Of a stretch of DNA of 64,000 bases, positions 45,105 through 53,503 are shown one piece after another. Source of the DNA: Caldivirga sp. MU80 (GTDB lineage Archaea > Thermoproteota > Thermoprotei > Thermoproteales > Thermocladiaceae). Under the pieces are notes generated by a model. It saw nothing but the letters and a program-made list of their open reading frames with translations, made no database searches and was not told the DNA's origin. The stretch is taken from contig NZ_LCTF01000003.1 of the NCBI RefSeq assembly GCF_001663375.1, positions 31,550-95,549 of the forward strand, read 5' to 3'. The stretch's first letter is position 1; the number at the start of each line of letters is the position of its first letter. Position numbers and translations under genes: made by a program.

Positions 45105-45887
45105 CTAAATAAACCACTCCCTAAACCTTACCACGTTATCTGGATCGTAGGCTGGTATAACCACCTTACTCACATTCTTCAGGTATTCGTATGCGTTTAG
45201 GCATTCGTAAATGTCCTCGGCTATGCCTATGGGTATGTTCTCCTGCAGGTTCCTCATGGTGAAGGCTGCGTCTGTGAGACTGATGACACCTTCTCTAGTG
45301 TGCATTATAATGGCCATTGAGCTCCTGTGGTGGCAACCAGTCCACTTCACATCCACCCCATCAACCACCTTATCCTCATCGTTAAGCAGGATTATCCTAC
45401 CCCAAGCCTCCTCGAAGAGGTAATCCCTAACGTACCTGGGTAGGTAAACGTCCCTGTTGAGGAATGGTGATGGCCTTGGGTTAACCACATCCTCAAACCA
45501 ACCCCTCCTTGAGAAGTATATTTTAGCCCTCTTGAATAGGTCTAGGCCACCAACCGTGTAGTCTTGGACTGGCGTTATGACTACGTGGGCTACGTCATCT
45601 GGGGTTAGGTTAAGTCTCCTAAGCACGTTCTCAATCCTCTCACTATCCTGAACCGTGAACCTACACCTATCACTACCCGCCCACTCCCTGAGGAACCTGT
45701 TCCTTAGCGTTAAGTCCCTTACTAGGCCAGTGCCCACTAGGACGTAGCCATCGTCGGTGTCTATTATCAGTGAGTAGAAGCTTAACCTAACCCACTTATC
45801 AAAGTCCCTCATCCAGTAAACCTCGGCGCCCGGGACCTCACCGTGATCCCCAACCTTAGCTAACCAAAACCTCCTAATCATGGTCAA
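45105..45887 (-). CDS. Metallo-beta-lactamase-fold protein lacking most metal ligands
   Basis: A 260-residue protein that follows the lactonase-like MBL fold order but without the HxHxDH signature. Where ligands should be, residues 105-114 read TPVQDYTVGG (only the Asp remains). A later GCHHRSS near 184-190 and LTDAAF near 204-209 keep one His and one Asp, and the last His position reads IPAYDPD. It cannot bind two zinc ions in the standard way, so it is probably a non-enzymatic or altered family member. Its start overlaps the alcohol dehydrogenase stop by four bases, so the two are cotranscribed. Confidence 0.75.
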   Translation of the reverse strand: MTMIRRFWLAKVGDHGEVPGAEVYWMRDFDKWVRLSFYSLIIDTDDGYVLVGTGLVRDLTLRNRFLREWAGSDRCRFTVQDSERIENVLRRLNLTPDDVAHVVITPVQDYTVGGLDLFKRAKIYFSRRGWFEDVVNPRPSPFLNRDVYLPRYVRDYLFEEAWGRIILLNDEDKVVDGVDVKWTGCHHRSSMAIIMHTREGVISLTDAAFTMRNLQENIPIGIAEDIYECLNAYEYLKNVSKVVIPAYDPDNVVRFREWFI

Positions 45888-46933
45888 CCACCCTGAGGTG
45901 TTATGACGAACCTACCCAATACCCTACCCTCCCTCAACCTGTTCAACGCCTCATTAACTGCATCCTCATCAAGCGGTATCCTCTCTACGTACGACTTAAT
46001 GCCATGGTCCCTAATGAAGCGGACCATCTCCTCCATTTCACTTATACTGCCGTAATTGCTCCCGATCACGGTGAATTGCCACGCAACAGTGTCGAAGACC
46101 GGTATTGGGTAGTCCCTACCCTCCATCCCAACCAGGATCACCGCGCCCCCAGGTTCAAGTAGTGGTATTGCCTTGGCTGAATCCCCGTTACCCACGAAGT
46201 CTAGGATCACTGAAGCCCCCTCTGGGCTAAGCTTCTTAACCATGTCCCCCAGTTCACCTGGGTGTACTGCGTAATGGGCTCCCAGTTCCTCGGCCCATTT
46301 AAGTTTCTCATCGCTCCTGGACACGGCTACTATGGTTACGTAGGGGGTCATGTGCCTTAGGTATTGTATGGCGTATGACGCTAAGCCACCAACCCCATAC
46401 ACCACTACTGTTGAACCCGGGTGTAGGTATGGCATGGCCTTCTTAACTGCTGAGTATGATGTCAACCCGGCATCGGCTAATGGCGCCGCCTCCACAGGAT
46501 CAATATCTATCTTAACCAAGTACCTGTAGTCGGGTACGTAGAGGTATTCAGCGTACCCACCGTAGTAGTTGGACTGCCCGGGTATGCTTTGATCCCTGCA
46601 CTGCATGCATTTGTCAATCCTGCAGTACCTGCACCCCCAGTTAGCCCAGATGGCGTAAACCAGTACCCTATCACCCGGCTTAAACCCCTTAACCTTACCC
46701 CCAACACTCTCAACCACGCCTGCATTCTCATGACCAAGCACGAAGGGTAGCCTAAACCCCTCCCTCGGTTCCGTACCAGCCCATAGCCTTAAGTCCGTCC
46801 TACACATGCCCGCGCCAACCACCTTAATAAGCACAGCCTCATCATCACCAGGCTCCTTAACGTCAATGGTCTCCATCCTAAGGGGTTTACCGAACTCCCT
46901 GAGCACAAGGGCCCTAGCCTTCATTGAAGGCAC
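45884..46933 (-). CDS. Zinc-dependent alcohol dehydrogenase (MDR family)
   Basis: A 349-residue medium-chain dehydrogenase. The catalytic zinc ligands are in GAGMCRTDLRLW and LGHENAGVV, and the structural zinc site is a CRYCRIDKCMQCRDQ cluster. The Rossmann motif VVYGVGGLASYAIQYL near residue 175 binds NAD(P). Similar Sulfolobus enzymes oxidise medium-chain or aromatic alcohols, but the substrate is not set here. Two starts are possible: GTG 46933 and ATG 46924 (MKARALVLREF). A TATA-like AATTTTAAAG on the minus strand near 46961 suits either. It is followed by the overlapping degenerate MBL gene. Confidence 0.93.
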   Translation of the reverse strand: MPSMKARALVLREFGKPLRMETIDVKEPGDDEAVLIKVVGAGMCRTDLRLWAGTEPREGFRLPFVLGHENAGVVESVGGKVKGFKPGDRVLVYAIWANWGCRYCRIDKCMQCRDQSIPGQSNYYGGYAEYLYVPDYRYLVKIDIDPVEAAPLADAGLTSYSAVKKAMPYLHPGSTVVVYGVGGLASYAIQYLRHMTPYVTIVAVSRSDEKLKWAEELGAHYAVHPGELGDMVKKLSPEGASVILDFVGNGDSAKAIPLLEPGGAVILVGMEGRDYPIPVFDTVAWQFTVIGSNYGSISEMEEMVRFIRDHGIKSYVERIPLDEDAVNEALNRLREGRVLGRFVITPQGG

Positions 46934-46970
46934 CGGGTGTACTAGGATTATTCTAAATTTTAAAGTAATA

Positions 46971-46988
46971 AACCTAACAGGTTAGGTT
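46971..46988. repeat. 8-bp palindrome at the end of the amidotransferase gene
   Basis: AACCTAAC and GTTAGGTT flank AG. It overlaps the TAA of the class II amidotransferase gene and lies just upstream of the TATA box of the dehydrogenase gene on the same strand, so it could serve as a terminator hairpin or as an operator. Confidence 0.45.
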
Positions 46989-47835
46989 AGCTCAATACCC
47001 ATACCTCACGGGTGTACTTACCGGTGTTGGCATCCACCATGTACGAGTGGTATTCGCCATTCCTAAGCGGCGTGCAGTTGGGTAGGTTTACTGGCCTATA
47101 GTAGTCCACTATTGTTGAAGACGCGTACACGTTGATCCCATTGCCGCTGCACCAGTAAAGCCTGTAGTAATCATCACGGGCCTCATCCTTGCCATCATTG
47201 GCCTTAACGTAATAACTACCAACCACAAGTTGAACCTCACTTAACCGGCCATCCATGTACTTAACCATCAGTATCCCAAGGTTGGCCCCAGTTTTAACGT
47301 AACCAAGCAGCCACTTCAAATCCCCCACTGTAATACCATCACCCACCCTCCCAGCAAGAGCCAGGTTAGCTATGAATGTGTCGTTGTAGCTGGCACCATA
47401 ACCGGGCCCTAGGTTAAGGTACCTAGCCAGGTCATCCCTCCTGAAGGAGCCGTTGTGAACCATGAAGACTTCGTGGCCAGTGTTGGTTGTTGAGTAGACA
47501 GGGTGGGTTGACGTTATGTTTTTCGGTGTTCCTGTGCTGGCAGCCCTGGCGTGAATCATCTCTATTAACGTACCCTGCCCCTCATGAGCGCCCATCAGTA
47601 TCTTTGGGGATAGTGGGTCTAGGTATATTGGCTTAAGGCTCTTGAACATTAACGGTGAAGTCGGGTTACCGGTCACTAGCGATACAAAGCCCCACCCATC
47701 ACTGTGGCTTGACTCGCCGTAAAGTCTCTCACCATATGGGTCATTTGACGCAGCCTTAATGAGGCCATTAACGACCCCCTCACGTACATTAAGGATGCTG
47801 GGCATCCCACCCAGTATAATAGCCATCCTGCACAT
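46987..47835 (-). CDS. Class II glutamine amidotransferase-like protein
   Basis: A 282-residue Ntn-hydrolase. The frame begins Met-Cys, so removal of Met would expose the N-terminal Cys nucleophile; SHSDGWGF near residue 45 and the later IHARAASTG and FMVHNGSF are characteristic of the class II amidotransferase fold (YafJ/DUG3-like group). No synthase domain is attached. The reaction is unknown; such stand-alone domains may hydrolyse gamma-glutamyl compounds. It lies upstream of the dehydrogenase gene on the same strand, with 53 bases between. Confidence 0.85.
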   Translation of the reverse strand: MCRMAIILGGMPSILNVREGVVNGLIKAASNDPYGERLYGESSHSDGWGFVSLVTGNPTSPLMFKSLKPIYLDPLSPKILMGAHEGQGTLIEMIHARAASTGTPKNITSTHPVYSTTNTGHEVFMVHNGSFRRDDLARYLNLGPGYGASYNDTFIANLALAGRVGDGITVGDLKWLLGYVKTGANLGILMVKYMDGRLSEVQLVVGSYYVKANDGKDEARDDYYRLYWCSGNGINVYASSTIVDYYRPVNLPNCTPLRNGEYHSYMVDANTGKYTREVWVLS

Positions 47836-47886
47836 AATACTCAGGCAAGCCTCATCAAGGCTCGGTATTAAAGATTTAGCCGTGGT

Positions 47887-48378
47887 TCACCTGCCCTTCA
47901 GGTAGTTGAGGAGCCCACCCTTAAGCAGTATCTCCAGCGCCACCCCTGTTATCGGCTTGGCCTTAATCACCCTTGAGTCGTTTACCGTTATTTCACCTGT
48001 ATCCACAACCACACGCACCTTATCATTCTCATTAACCAGTCTACTAACCCCAGGCACCACCAGGACCGGTAGGCCATTGTTAATTGCGTTCCTGTAGAAT
48101 ATCCTGGCGAAGGACTCCGCTAACACAGCCTTAACCCCAGCAGCCTTTAACGCTATGGCAGCCTGCTCCCTGCTCGACCCCATCCCAAAGGCCCTCCCGG
48201 CAACTAATACTACACCATCCTTAGCCTTCTCGTAGAAGTTAGGGTCCAGGGGCTCCATGGCGTGCTTACCAAGTATAGCCGGGTCCGTGTAGACAAGGTA
48301 CTTGGCCGGTATTATGACGTCCGTGTCTATGTTATCCCCAACCTTAATGACCCTGCCCTCCACCACCAATTGAGGCAT
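47887..48378 (-). CDS. leuD: 3-isopropylmalate dehydratase small subunit
   Basis: A 163-residue swivel domain of isopropylmalate isomerase. It begins with [23 protein letters not shown] and contains [18 protein letters not shown], the conserved substrate-binding motif of aconitase-family small subunits. It pairs with LeuC, encoded at 54601-55851 in this window on the opposite strand, and lies downstream of the dsrE relic and leuB. In archaea two LeuC/LeuD sets may exist, one for homoaconitase-like reactions, but the surrounding leu/ilv genes favour leucine synthesis. Confidence 0.93.
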   Translation of the reverse strand: MPQLVVEGRVIKVGDNIDTDVIIPAKYLVYTDPAILGKHAMEPLDPNFYEKAKDGVVLVAGRAFGMGSSREQAAIALKAAGVKAVLAESFARIFYRNAINNGLPVLVVPGVSRLVNENDKVRVVVDTGEITVNDSRVIKAKPITGVALEILLKGGLLNYLKGR

Positions 48379-48568
48379 AGTAACCCACAGCCACTAATGA
48401 TTATTAAGTTTAACTTATTAATCAACCCTTATGATTAAGCAATTTGTAATTTAACCAAGGCACTCCTCCACCACGCCCCTATTCACTGGTAGTCCAAGCC
48501 TTGCGAGGTTTACCACACCCCGTTAACTTGAGCTTATGGTACTACGGCTATGTTTTTAATAACTCCAG

Positions 48569-48919
48569 TTACATCGAAATGAGTATGGAGCCCTTAGCGG
48601 ACTCAAAAAGATCCTTTGGCTCCCGGATAGCAATGCCGTTCATCAGCTCCTCATCATTGACATTAAAGCCCTGCATTGCCACCTTACATGCAACAATCCT
48701 CACGCCAGCGTTCATAGCATCAGTAATCATTTTCCTAGTTGCCTCGCTTAGCTTCTCAAAAACAGACCTCTTGGCTAGCACCACTGAATACAGCACCAGG
48801 TAAACGATTACCTCATACCCCTGTGAGGATGCGATAAATGCGAGCCCTAATGCAGCTTAAACACGGTCCTCCTCAGATGGCGGCATTGTAATGAAGAGTA
48901 TCACCCTGCCCTTACTCAT
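48569..48919 (-). pseudogene. DsrE-family gene with one in-frame TAA
   Basis: From ATG 48919 the frame reads MSKGRVILFITMPPSEEDRV, then TAA at 48859-48857, then continues in the same frame as AALGLAFIASSQGYEVIVYL and on to a TAA at 48569-48571. Without the stop it is a complete 116-residue DsrE-type protein, with the typical start strand, ALAFxAxxQG helix and VRIVACKVAMQGFNV. Codon 21 is the only interruption, so one nonsense mutation (from AAA, CAA or GAA) explains it. Restart at GTG 48796 would give only a 75-residue fragment. It separates leuD from leuB. Confidence 0.7.
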
Positions 48920-49008
48920 CCCAGGCTACATGTATTTGCTATATCAATATTAGTTATTTACCCTTTATTGCACATTTTATGTGCAATGCCTTAATGCACC
49001 GTTAACAT

Positions 49009-50028
49009 CTAAATCCTCTTAATGACCTCATCTGCGAATTCAGCCGTTGTGGCGTTACCGCCAAGGTCCGGTGTCAACTTGGCTCCACTGCTTAGTGTAT
49101 CCAGCACTGCCTTCTCAATGGCGTTACCAGCGGTGGTGTATTTGCCATCACCCACCCTGCTGCCCCACCACTTAAGCATCCATGACGCGCACAGTATGGT
49201 TGCCGTTGGGTTGGCTATGCCCTTACCGGCTATGTCGAAGGCTGCGCCGTGGACTGGCTCAAACATTGCCTTTGAGTCACCCATGTTTGCCGATGGGGCT
49301 AACCCAATGCTGCCCGTCACGTATGCCGCTATATCGCTTAGTATGTCGCCGTAGAGGTTTGTCGTTAATATTACGTCGAAGTCCTGTGGCCTCCTAACCA
49401 TATCCATAACCGCCGAGTCTATGTACATCTCATCAACCTTTACGTTGGGGTATCTTGAAGCCACCTCCCTGGCAACGCTCCTGAATAGGCCATCGGTCAC
49501 GGTGAGTACGTTTGCCTTATGGACCACGGTCACCTTACCCCTCCTTGACTTAGCCAGTTCAAAGGCGACCTTAGCAATCCTTTCGCTCGCCCTCCTTGAA
49601 ATAACCCTAAGCGCCACAGCCACGTCGCTGGTGACCATGTACTCGGCCCTAACGTAGACATCCTCCGTGTTCTCCCTAACTATAACCAGGTCAACGCCTT
49701 CCCTAAGCGCCTTAACACCTGGGTAAACCCTAGCTGGCCTAATGTTGGCGTAGAGGTCTAAACCCCTCCTAAGCTTAACAACAACCTCACCGGCGCTTTC
49801 GCCCACGGGGCCCTTCAGTATAGCGTCGGAAGCCTCAATGATGCCCCAGTACCTGCTCGGCATGGCTTCACCGTACCTGCTGAGCGCTGTGTCGCCGGCC
49901 TCAACCTCGGTGGGTTCAATTGCTAGGCCGTACTTAGCTGCGGCGGCCTTAAGTACCCTCAGGGCTGAGTCTACAACCTCAGGTCCAATGCCATCGCCCT
50001 TAATTACGGCTATCCTCACTGACCTCAC
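49009..50028 (-). CDS. leuB: 3-isopropylmalate dehydrogenase
   Basis: A 339-residue beta-decarboxylating dehydrogenase. IAVIKGDGIGPEVVDSALRVL opens the protein; RENTEDVYVRAEY binds substrate, VVHKANVLTVTDGLF and VDEMYIDSAVMDMV follow, and NLYGDILSDIAAYVTGSIGLAPSANMG holds the metal-binding Asp residues. The nearby leuA, leuC and leuD make leucine synthesis the likely role; homoisocitrate dehydrogenase is the main alternative. The GTG start at 50028 overlaps the leuA stop by about 29 bases (another GTG lies at 50019), so leuA and leuB are coupled. Confidence 0.93.
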   Translation of the reverse strand: MRSVRIAVIKGDGIGPEVVDSALRVLKAAAAKYGLAIEPTEVEAGDTALSRYGEAMPSRYWGIIEASDAILKGPVGESAGEVVVKLRRGLDLYANIRPARVYPGVKALREGVDLVIVRENTEDVYVRAEYMVTSDVAVALRVISRRASERIAKVAFELAKSRRGKVTVVHKANVLTVTDGLFRSVAREVASRYPNVKVDEMYIDSAVMDMVRRPQDFDVILTTNLYGDILSDIAAYVTGSIGLAPSANMGDSKAMFEPVHGAAFDIAGKGIANPTATILCASWMLKWWGSRVGDGKYTTAGNAIEKAVLDTLSSGAKLTPDLGGNATTAEFADEVIKRI

Positions 50029-51169
50029 CTTTAATCTCCGTTAGGGCTATCCTCTTAAAGTCCTCCCAGGTAATGTTAACCCCGGAGTCCCCAAGCTCCT
50101 TTATCCTGCGCAGCACCCTGGAAACCACCTCATCATTGGGCTCTATACCCAGCATCTTAAGTGCATACTCCACTGAGTGCCTACCGCTATGCTTACCTAA
50201 CACTATCCTGCGGTTCATGCCAACCATGGATGGGTCAATGGGTTCGTATGTTAATGGGTTGCTTAGGATGCCGTGCACGTGTATACCGGATTCGTGGGAG
50301 AAGGCGTTGGCGCCTACTATAGCCTTGTTAGGTGGTACAGGTATATTAAATAGTTTAGACACGGCCTCAGACACATCCTTAATCCTCTCAAACCTAATCC
50401 TGGTTCTGTAGCCGAGTAGGAATCTTACAGCTGAGGCCACCTCCTCGAGGGCCGCATTCCCAGCCCTCTCCCCAACCCCATTTATAGTGCCATGTACCTG
50501 ATCAGCCCCAGCCTCAACAGCGGCCACGCTGTTGGCGACCGCCATGCCGAAGTCGTCGTGGCAGTGGACACTGAGCAGGTAATTGCCCCTCACCCTACCT
50601 TTAATTAATTTAATTAACTGGGCCATTCTGCTTGGCCACATTACACCAACCGTGTCAGCAATGTCTAGCCTATCTGCCCCAGCATCAACGACGCTCTGGA
50701 ATACTTTCACCAGGAATTCCAAGTCACTCCTGGTGGCATCCTCAGCGCTGAACTCCACGGTTAACCCATGGCTCTTAGCGTACTCTACAGCTGATACAGC
50801 GCTTTCAATAACCTGCTCTCTGTTCATCCTCAACTTATATTTCATGTGTATGTCGGATGTGGCTATGAATAGGTGGACGGCCTTAACGTCGGCGTCAATG
50901 GCTCTATCTATATCATGCCTAACAGACCTCGATAAAACTATGACCTCGGAGTCGGTCACCTCCCTACTTATCATCCTAACAGCCTTAAACTCACCCTCAC
51001 TTACCGCAGGGTACCCGGCCTCTATTGAGTCCACGCCAAGGTCCTCAAGTTTCATTGCTATCAGTAACTTCTCCTCAGGCTTTAATGCAACGCCGGGCGT
51101 CTGCTCACCATCCCTTAGGGTGGTGTCCAGGAACCTAACGTACCTAACCCCCGTGCCGCCTGGGGTCAC
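50000..51169 (-). CDS. leuA: 2-isopropylmalate synthase, short form
   Basis: A 389-residue DRE-TIM metallolyase. LDTTLRDGEQTPGVAL near residue 15 is the catalytic and metal-binding signature, HCHDDFGMAVANSVAAV carries the metal His pair, and GVGERAGNAALEEV follows. The large C-terminal regulatory domain of typical LeuA (about 500 aa) is absent: the protein ends soon after a short helical domain. Homocitrate or citramalate synthases share this size, so substrate assignment rests on the leuB/leuC/leuD context. A TATA-like CTTATATACC on the minus strand near 51216 precedes the GTG start. Confidence 0.85.
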   Translation of the reverse strand: MTPGGTGVRYVRFLDTTLRDGEQTPGVALKPEEKLLIAMKLEDLGVDSIEAGYPAVSEGEFKAVRMISREVTDSEVIVLSRSVRHDIDRAIDADVKAVHLFIATSDIHMKYKLRMNREQVIESAVSAVEYAKSHGLTVEFSAEDATRSDLEFLVKVFQSVVDAGADRLDIADTVGVMWPSRMAQLIKLIKGRVRGNYLLSVHCHDDFGMAVANSVAAVEAGADQVHGTINGVGERAGNAALEEVASAVRFLLGYRTRIRFERIKDVSEAVSKLFNIPVPPNKAIVGANAFSHESGIHVHGILSNPLTYEPIDPSMVGMNRRIVLGKHSGRHSVEYALKMLGIEPNDEVVSRVLRRIKELGDSGVNITWEDFKRIALTEIKGEVSEDSRN

Positions 51170-51256
51170 GGCTTGAGCAATCTAGACCACCCTAACAGCC
51201 CCGCCGGTCTAGGTATATAAGTTTTAAGCTTCGTGGAATTCAGTAAATAACTGTAG

Positions 51257-51286
51257 GTTGAATCAATAGAATTATTGGTATTCAAC
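51257..51286. promoter_or_regulatory. Imperfect dyad, candidate operator between leuA and ilvB
   Basis: GTTGAAT at 51257-51263 and ATTCAAC at 51280-51286 are exact complements; AATA and TATT inside them are also complementary, leaving a short AT-rich centre. The position between two divergent amino-acid biosynthesis promoters, and the resemblance to dyads bound by archaeal Lrp/AsnC-type regulators, suggest an operator. No regulator gene is adjacent. Confidence 0.45.
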
Positions 51287-51375
51287 TGTTTAGCAGTGGC
51301 TATGCTGCATAGAATAGATAGCCTAAGGGTAATGCTTAAAAAGGGGTGTATAGGCTACTGCGGTTAATGAGGTGT

Positions 51376-51449
51376 CTTATTCTTTACGTACGATAAGGAG
51401 TGGGCCTCAGGGGCCCAATACTTAATCAAATGTAGAATAAGCAAAGAAT
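51376..51449 (+). ncRNA. Hairpin region with two mutually exclusive pairings upstream of ilvB
   Basis: CTTATTCT (51376-51383) is complementary to AGAATAAG (51434-51441). The overlapping ATTCTTT (51379-51385) is complementary to AAAGAAT (51443-51449). Both cannot form together. A TGGGCC/GGCCCA hairpin (51401-51417) sits between in either state. A TATA-like element at about 51333-51343 could produce this RNA. Whether it is transcribed is unknown. Confidence 0.35.
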
Positions 51450-51491
51450 CCGCGGGGGATTGGTATACAGACCCTATAAATAGGCTAAGGG

Positions 51492-53213
51492 GTGGTTATG
51501 GTGGTTAGGGCTGTTGATGTGCTGTCCGATGAGATTGTTAAAATGGGTATCGGTGAGATATTCGGCATACCTGGGGGTCAGATAATGCCACTGTTCGACG
51601 CCTTTTACGGCAAGGGCATTAAGATATTCCTCTTTAGGCATGAGCAGGGTGCCATACATGCGGCGGACGCATATGGTAGGGTAACTAGGAAGCCAGGTGT
51701 TGTCCTAGTTACCTCAGGGCCTGGTGCAACAAACCTCGCCACGGGCTTGGCCAACGCAATGATGGATTCATCACCCTTGGTCGCACTAACAGGGCAAGTC
51801 CCAACCTCAGTGTTTGGTAGGGATGCCTTCCAGGAGACGGACATAATAGGCTTATCAATACCCATAGCCAAGCACACCTTCATGGTTAAGAAACCCGAGG
51901 ACCTAGTGCCCATGTTTAAGGCTGCCTACAGAATAGCCACCGATGGTAGGCCAGGTCCAGTTGTGGTGGATCTACCTAGGGATGTTCAGCTATCTGAGGT
52001 TAAGGAGGTGCGTGGTGAGGATTACGTAAAGGTCTCCTACAAGGGTATCCCTGAACCTGACCCTGGGCTTGTGGCCTATGCCGTTAAACTGCTCATGGAG
52101 GCTGAAAGGCCGGTGATGCTTGTCGGTGGTGGTGTATGCTGGAGCAACGCCACCGAGGAGGTGTTGGCTGTGGCTGAAACGCTGTGGATGCCTATAGTCA
52201 CCACCCTACCCGGCAAGAACTGTGTGCCCAACAACCACCCACTGTTCATGGGGCCAGCTGGTATGCATGGGAGGGTTGAGGCTGACGCCGCAATAATGAA
52301 CTCGGACCTTGTGCTTGCGGTGGGTACTAGGTTTAGTGACAGGACTGTGGGTGACTTTAGGGAGTTCCAGAGGGGGAGGAGGATAATTCACATTGACATT
52401 GATAAGAGTGAGATTGGTAAGAACGTTAAACCGAGCGTGGGCATTATTGGCGATGCGAAGGCTACCTTAAGGATGATGCTTGAGCTGCTGCCTAAGGCCG
52501 CCGTTAAGAATGAGCAATTCGTCAACTGGTTAAGGTCGATTAAGGAGGCCTACGAGAAGTTCAGGGAAACCAGCGATATGCCAGGCTTCGCCCCCTGGAG
52601 GGTGCTTAAGGTCATTAGGGAGGTTACGCCACCCCAGGCCATAGTGGCGACGGGTGTTGGCAGCCACCAAATGTGGAGTGAACTGCATTGGGACGTCTAC
52701 GTGCCTGGAACCTTCATAACCAGCGCCGGCCTGGGGACAATGGGGTTCGGCATACCGGCAGCCCTGGGTGCTAAGGTGGCTAGGCCCAATGTCCCAGTCC
52801 TGGATATTGACGGTGACGGCTCGTTCCAAATGACGATGCAGAATCTAGCCCTAGTCAGGGAGTATAACTTACCCATAATAGTGGTTATCTTCGATAACTC
52901 AGCACTAATGCTTGTTAGGCATTGGCAAATGCTACTCTACGGTAGGAGGATAATAGCCGTTGACTTCCAGGCTAACCCAGACTTCATAAAGATAGGTGAG
53001 GCCTACGGCATAGATGGCGTCAGGCCAAGTAACTACGATGAATTGAGGAGTAGCGTGGCCAGGGCGATTAGGAATAATGAACCGTTGATAGTTGACGTAA
53101 CCATTGATAGGGAGAGGGACCTGGTGCTGCCATGGGTTCAACCTGGGAAGTGGCTTAGTGAGGTGGTCCTACCTGAGGGGTTTAAGGTTAACCTAAGGTA
53201 CGGTGATGCATGA
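51492..53213 (+). CDS. ilvB: Acetolactate synthase large subunit
   Basis: A 573-residue ThDP enzyme making acetolactate or acetohydroxybutyrate. FGIPGGQIMPLFDAF opens the Pyr domain, RHEQGAIHAADAYGR holds the catalytic Glu, and the ThDP-binding motif is GDGSFQMTMQNLALVREYNLP near residue 440. Start candidates are GTG 51492, ATG 51498 and GTG 51501; the TATA box CTATAAATA centred at about 51478 puts transcription start close to these. Its stop overlaps the ilvN ATG, and ilvC follows. Confidence 0.95.
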   Translation: MVMVVRAVDVLSDEIVKMGIGEIFGIPGGQIMPLFDAFYGKGIKIFLFRHEQGAIHAADAYGRVTRKPGVVLVTSGPGATNLATGLANAMMDSSPLVALTGQVPTSVFGRDAFQETDIIGLSIPIAKHTFMVKKPEDLVPMFKAAYRIATDGRPGPVVVDLPRDVQLSEVKEVRGEDYVKVSYKGIPEPDPGLVAYAVKLLMEAERPVMLVGGGVCWSNATEEVLAVAETLWMPIVTTLPGKNCVPNNHPLFMGPAGMHGRVEADAAIMNSDLVLAVGTRFSDRTVGDFREFQRGRRIIHIDIDKSEIGKNVKPSVGIIGDAKATLRMMLELLPKAAVKNEQFVNWLRSIKEAYEKFRETSDMPGFAPWRVLKVIREVTPPQAIVATGVGSHQMWSELHWDVYVPGTFITSAGLGTMGFGIPAALGAKVARPNVPVLDIDGDGSFQMTMQNLALVREYNLPIIVVIFDNSALMLVRHWQMLLYGRRIIAVDFQANPDFIKIGEAYGIDGVRPSNYDELRSSVARAIRNNEPLIVDVTIDRERDLVLPWVQPGKWLSEVVLPEGFKVNLRYGDA

Positions 53214-53503
53214 TGAACAGCTACAGGATAAACCTAACATTACTGAACATGGATGGTGGATTAGATCCACTGGTCAGGGCGCTCAACGTAGTGAGGAGGG
53301 GTAAGGTTAACGTTAAGGCCATAACAGTCTCGTTTAATAGGGATGCGGTAAATGTTGATATTTACGTCGAGGGCGTTGAGGATGAGGTTAACTGGGTTTG
53401 TAACAAGTTGAACAAGCTATATGACGTTGCTAATGTAAGCTACACGGCAAGTATAAGTATACCTAAGGCTCAGGCCCTGTTAATGGGTGAGAGGAATGGC
53501 TAA
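53210..53503 (+). CDS. ilvN: Acetolactate synthase small (regulatory) subunit, ACT domain
   Basis: A 97-residue protein with one ACT-type fold: INLTLLNMDGGLDPLVRALNVVRRGKV then NVKAITVSFNR and a second strand pair NVDIYVEG. It is shorter than bacterial IlvH (about 160 aa), lacking the C-terminal domain, but is otherwise the expected feedback-regulatory partner of IlvB. It overlaps ilvB (ATGA) and ilvC by 17 bases. Confidence 0.85.
   Translation: MMNSYRINLTLLNMDGGLDPLVRALNVVRRGKVNVKAITVSFNRDAVNVDIYVEGVEDEVNWVCNKLNKLYDVANVSYTASISIPKAQALLMGERNG

Larger units (their letters stand above)
51170..51491. promoter_or_regulatory. Divergent leu/ilv control region
   Basis: This 322-base spacer holds the leuA TATA element (minus strand, about 51212-51220) and the ilvB TATA element CTATAAATA (51474-51482). 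Between them are three symmetric features described separately: a dyad GTTGAAT...ATTCAAC at 51257-51286, and two competing pairings plus a TGGGCC/GGCCCA hairpin at 51376-51449. A second TATA-like GCTTAAAAAGG at about 51333-51343 could start a transcript that includes the hairpin region. No protein-like frame is seen. Confidence 0.6.
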
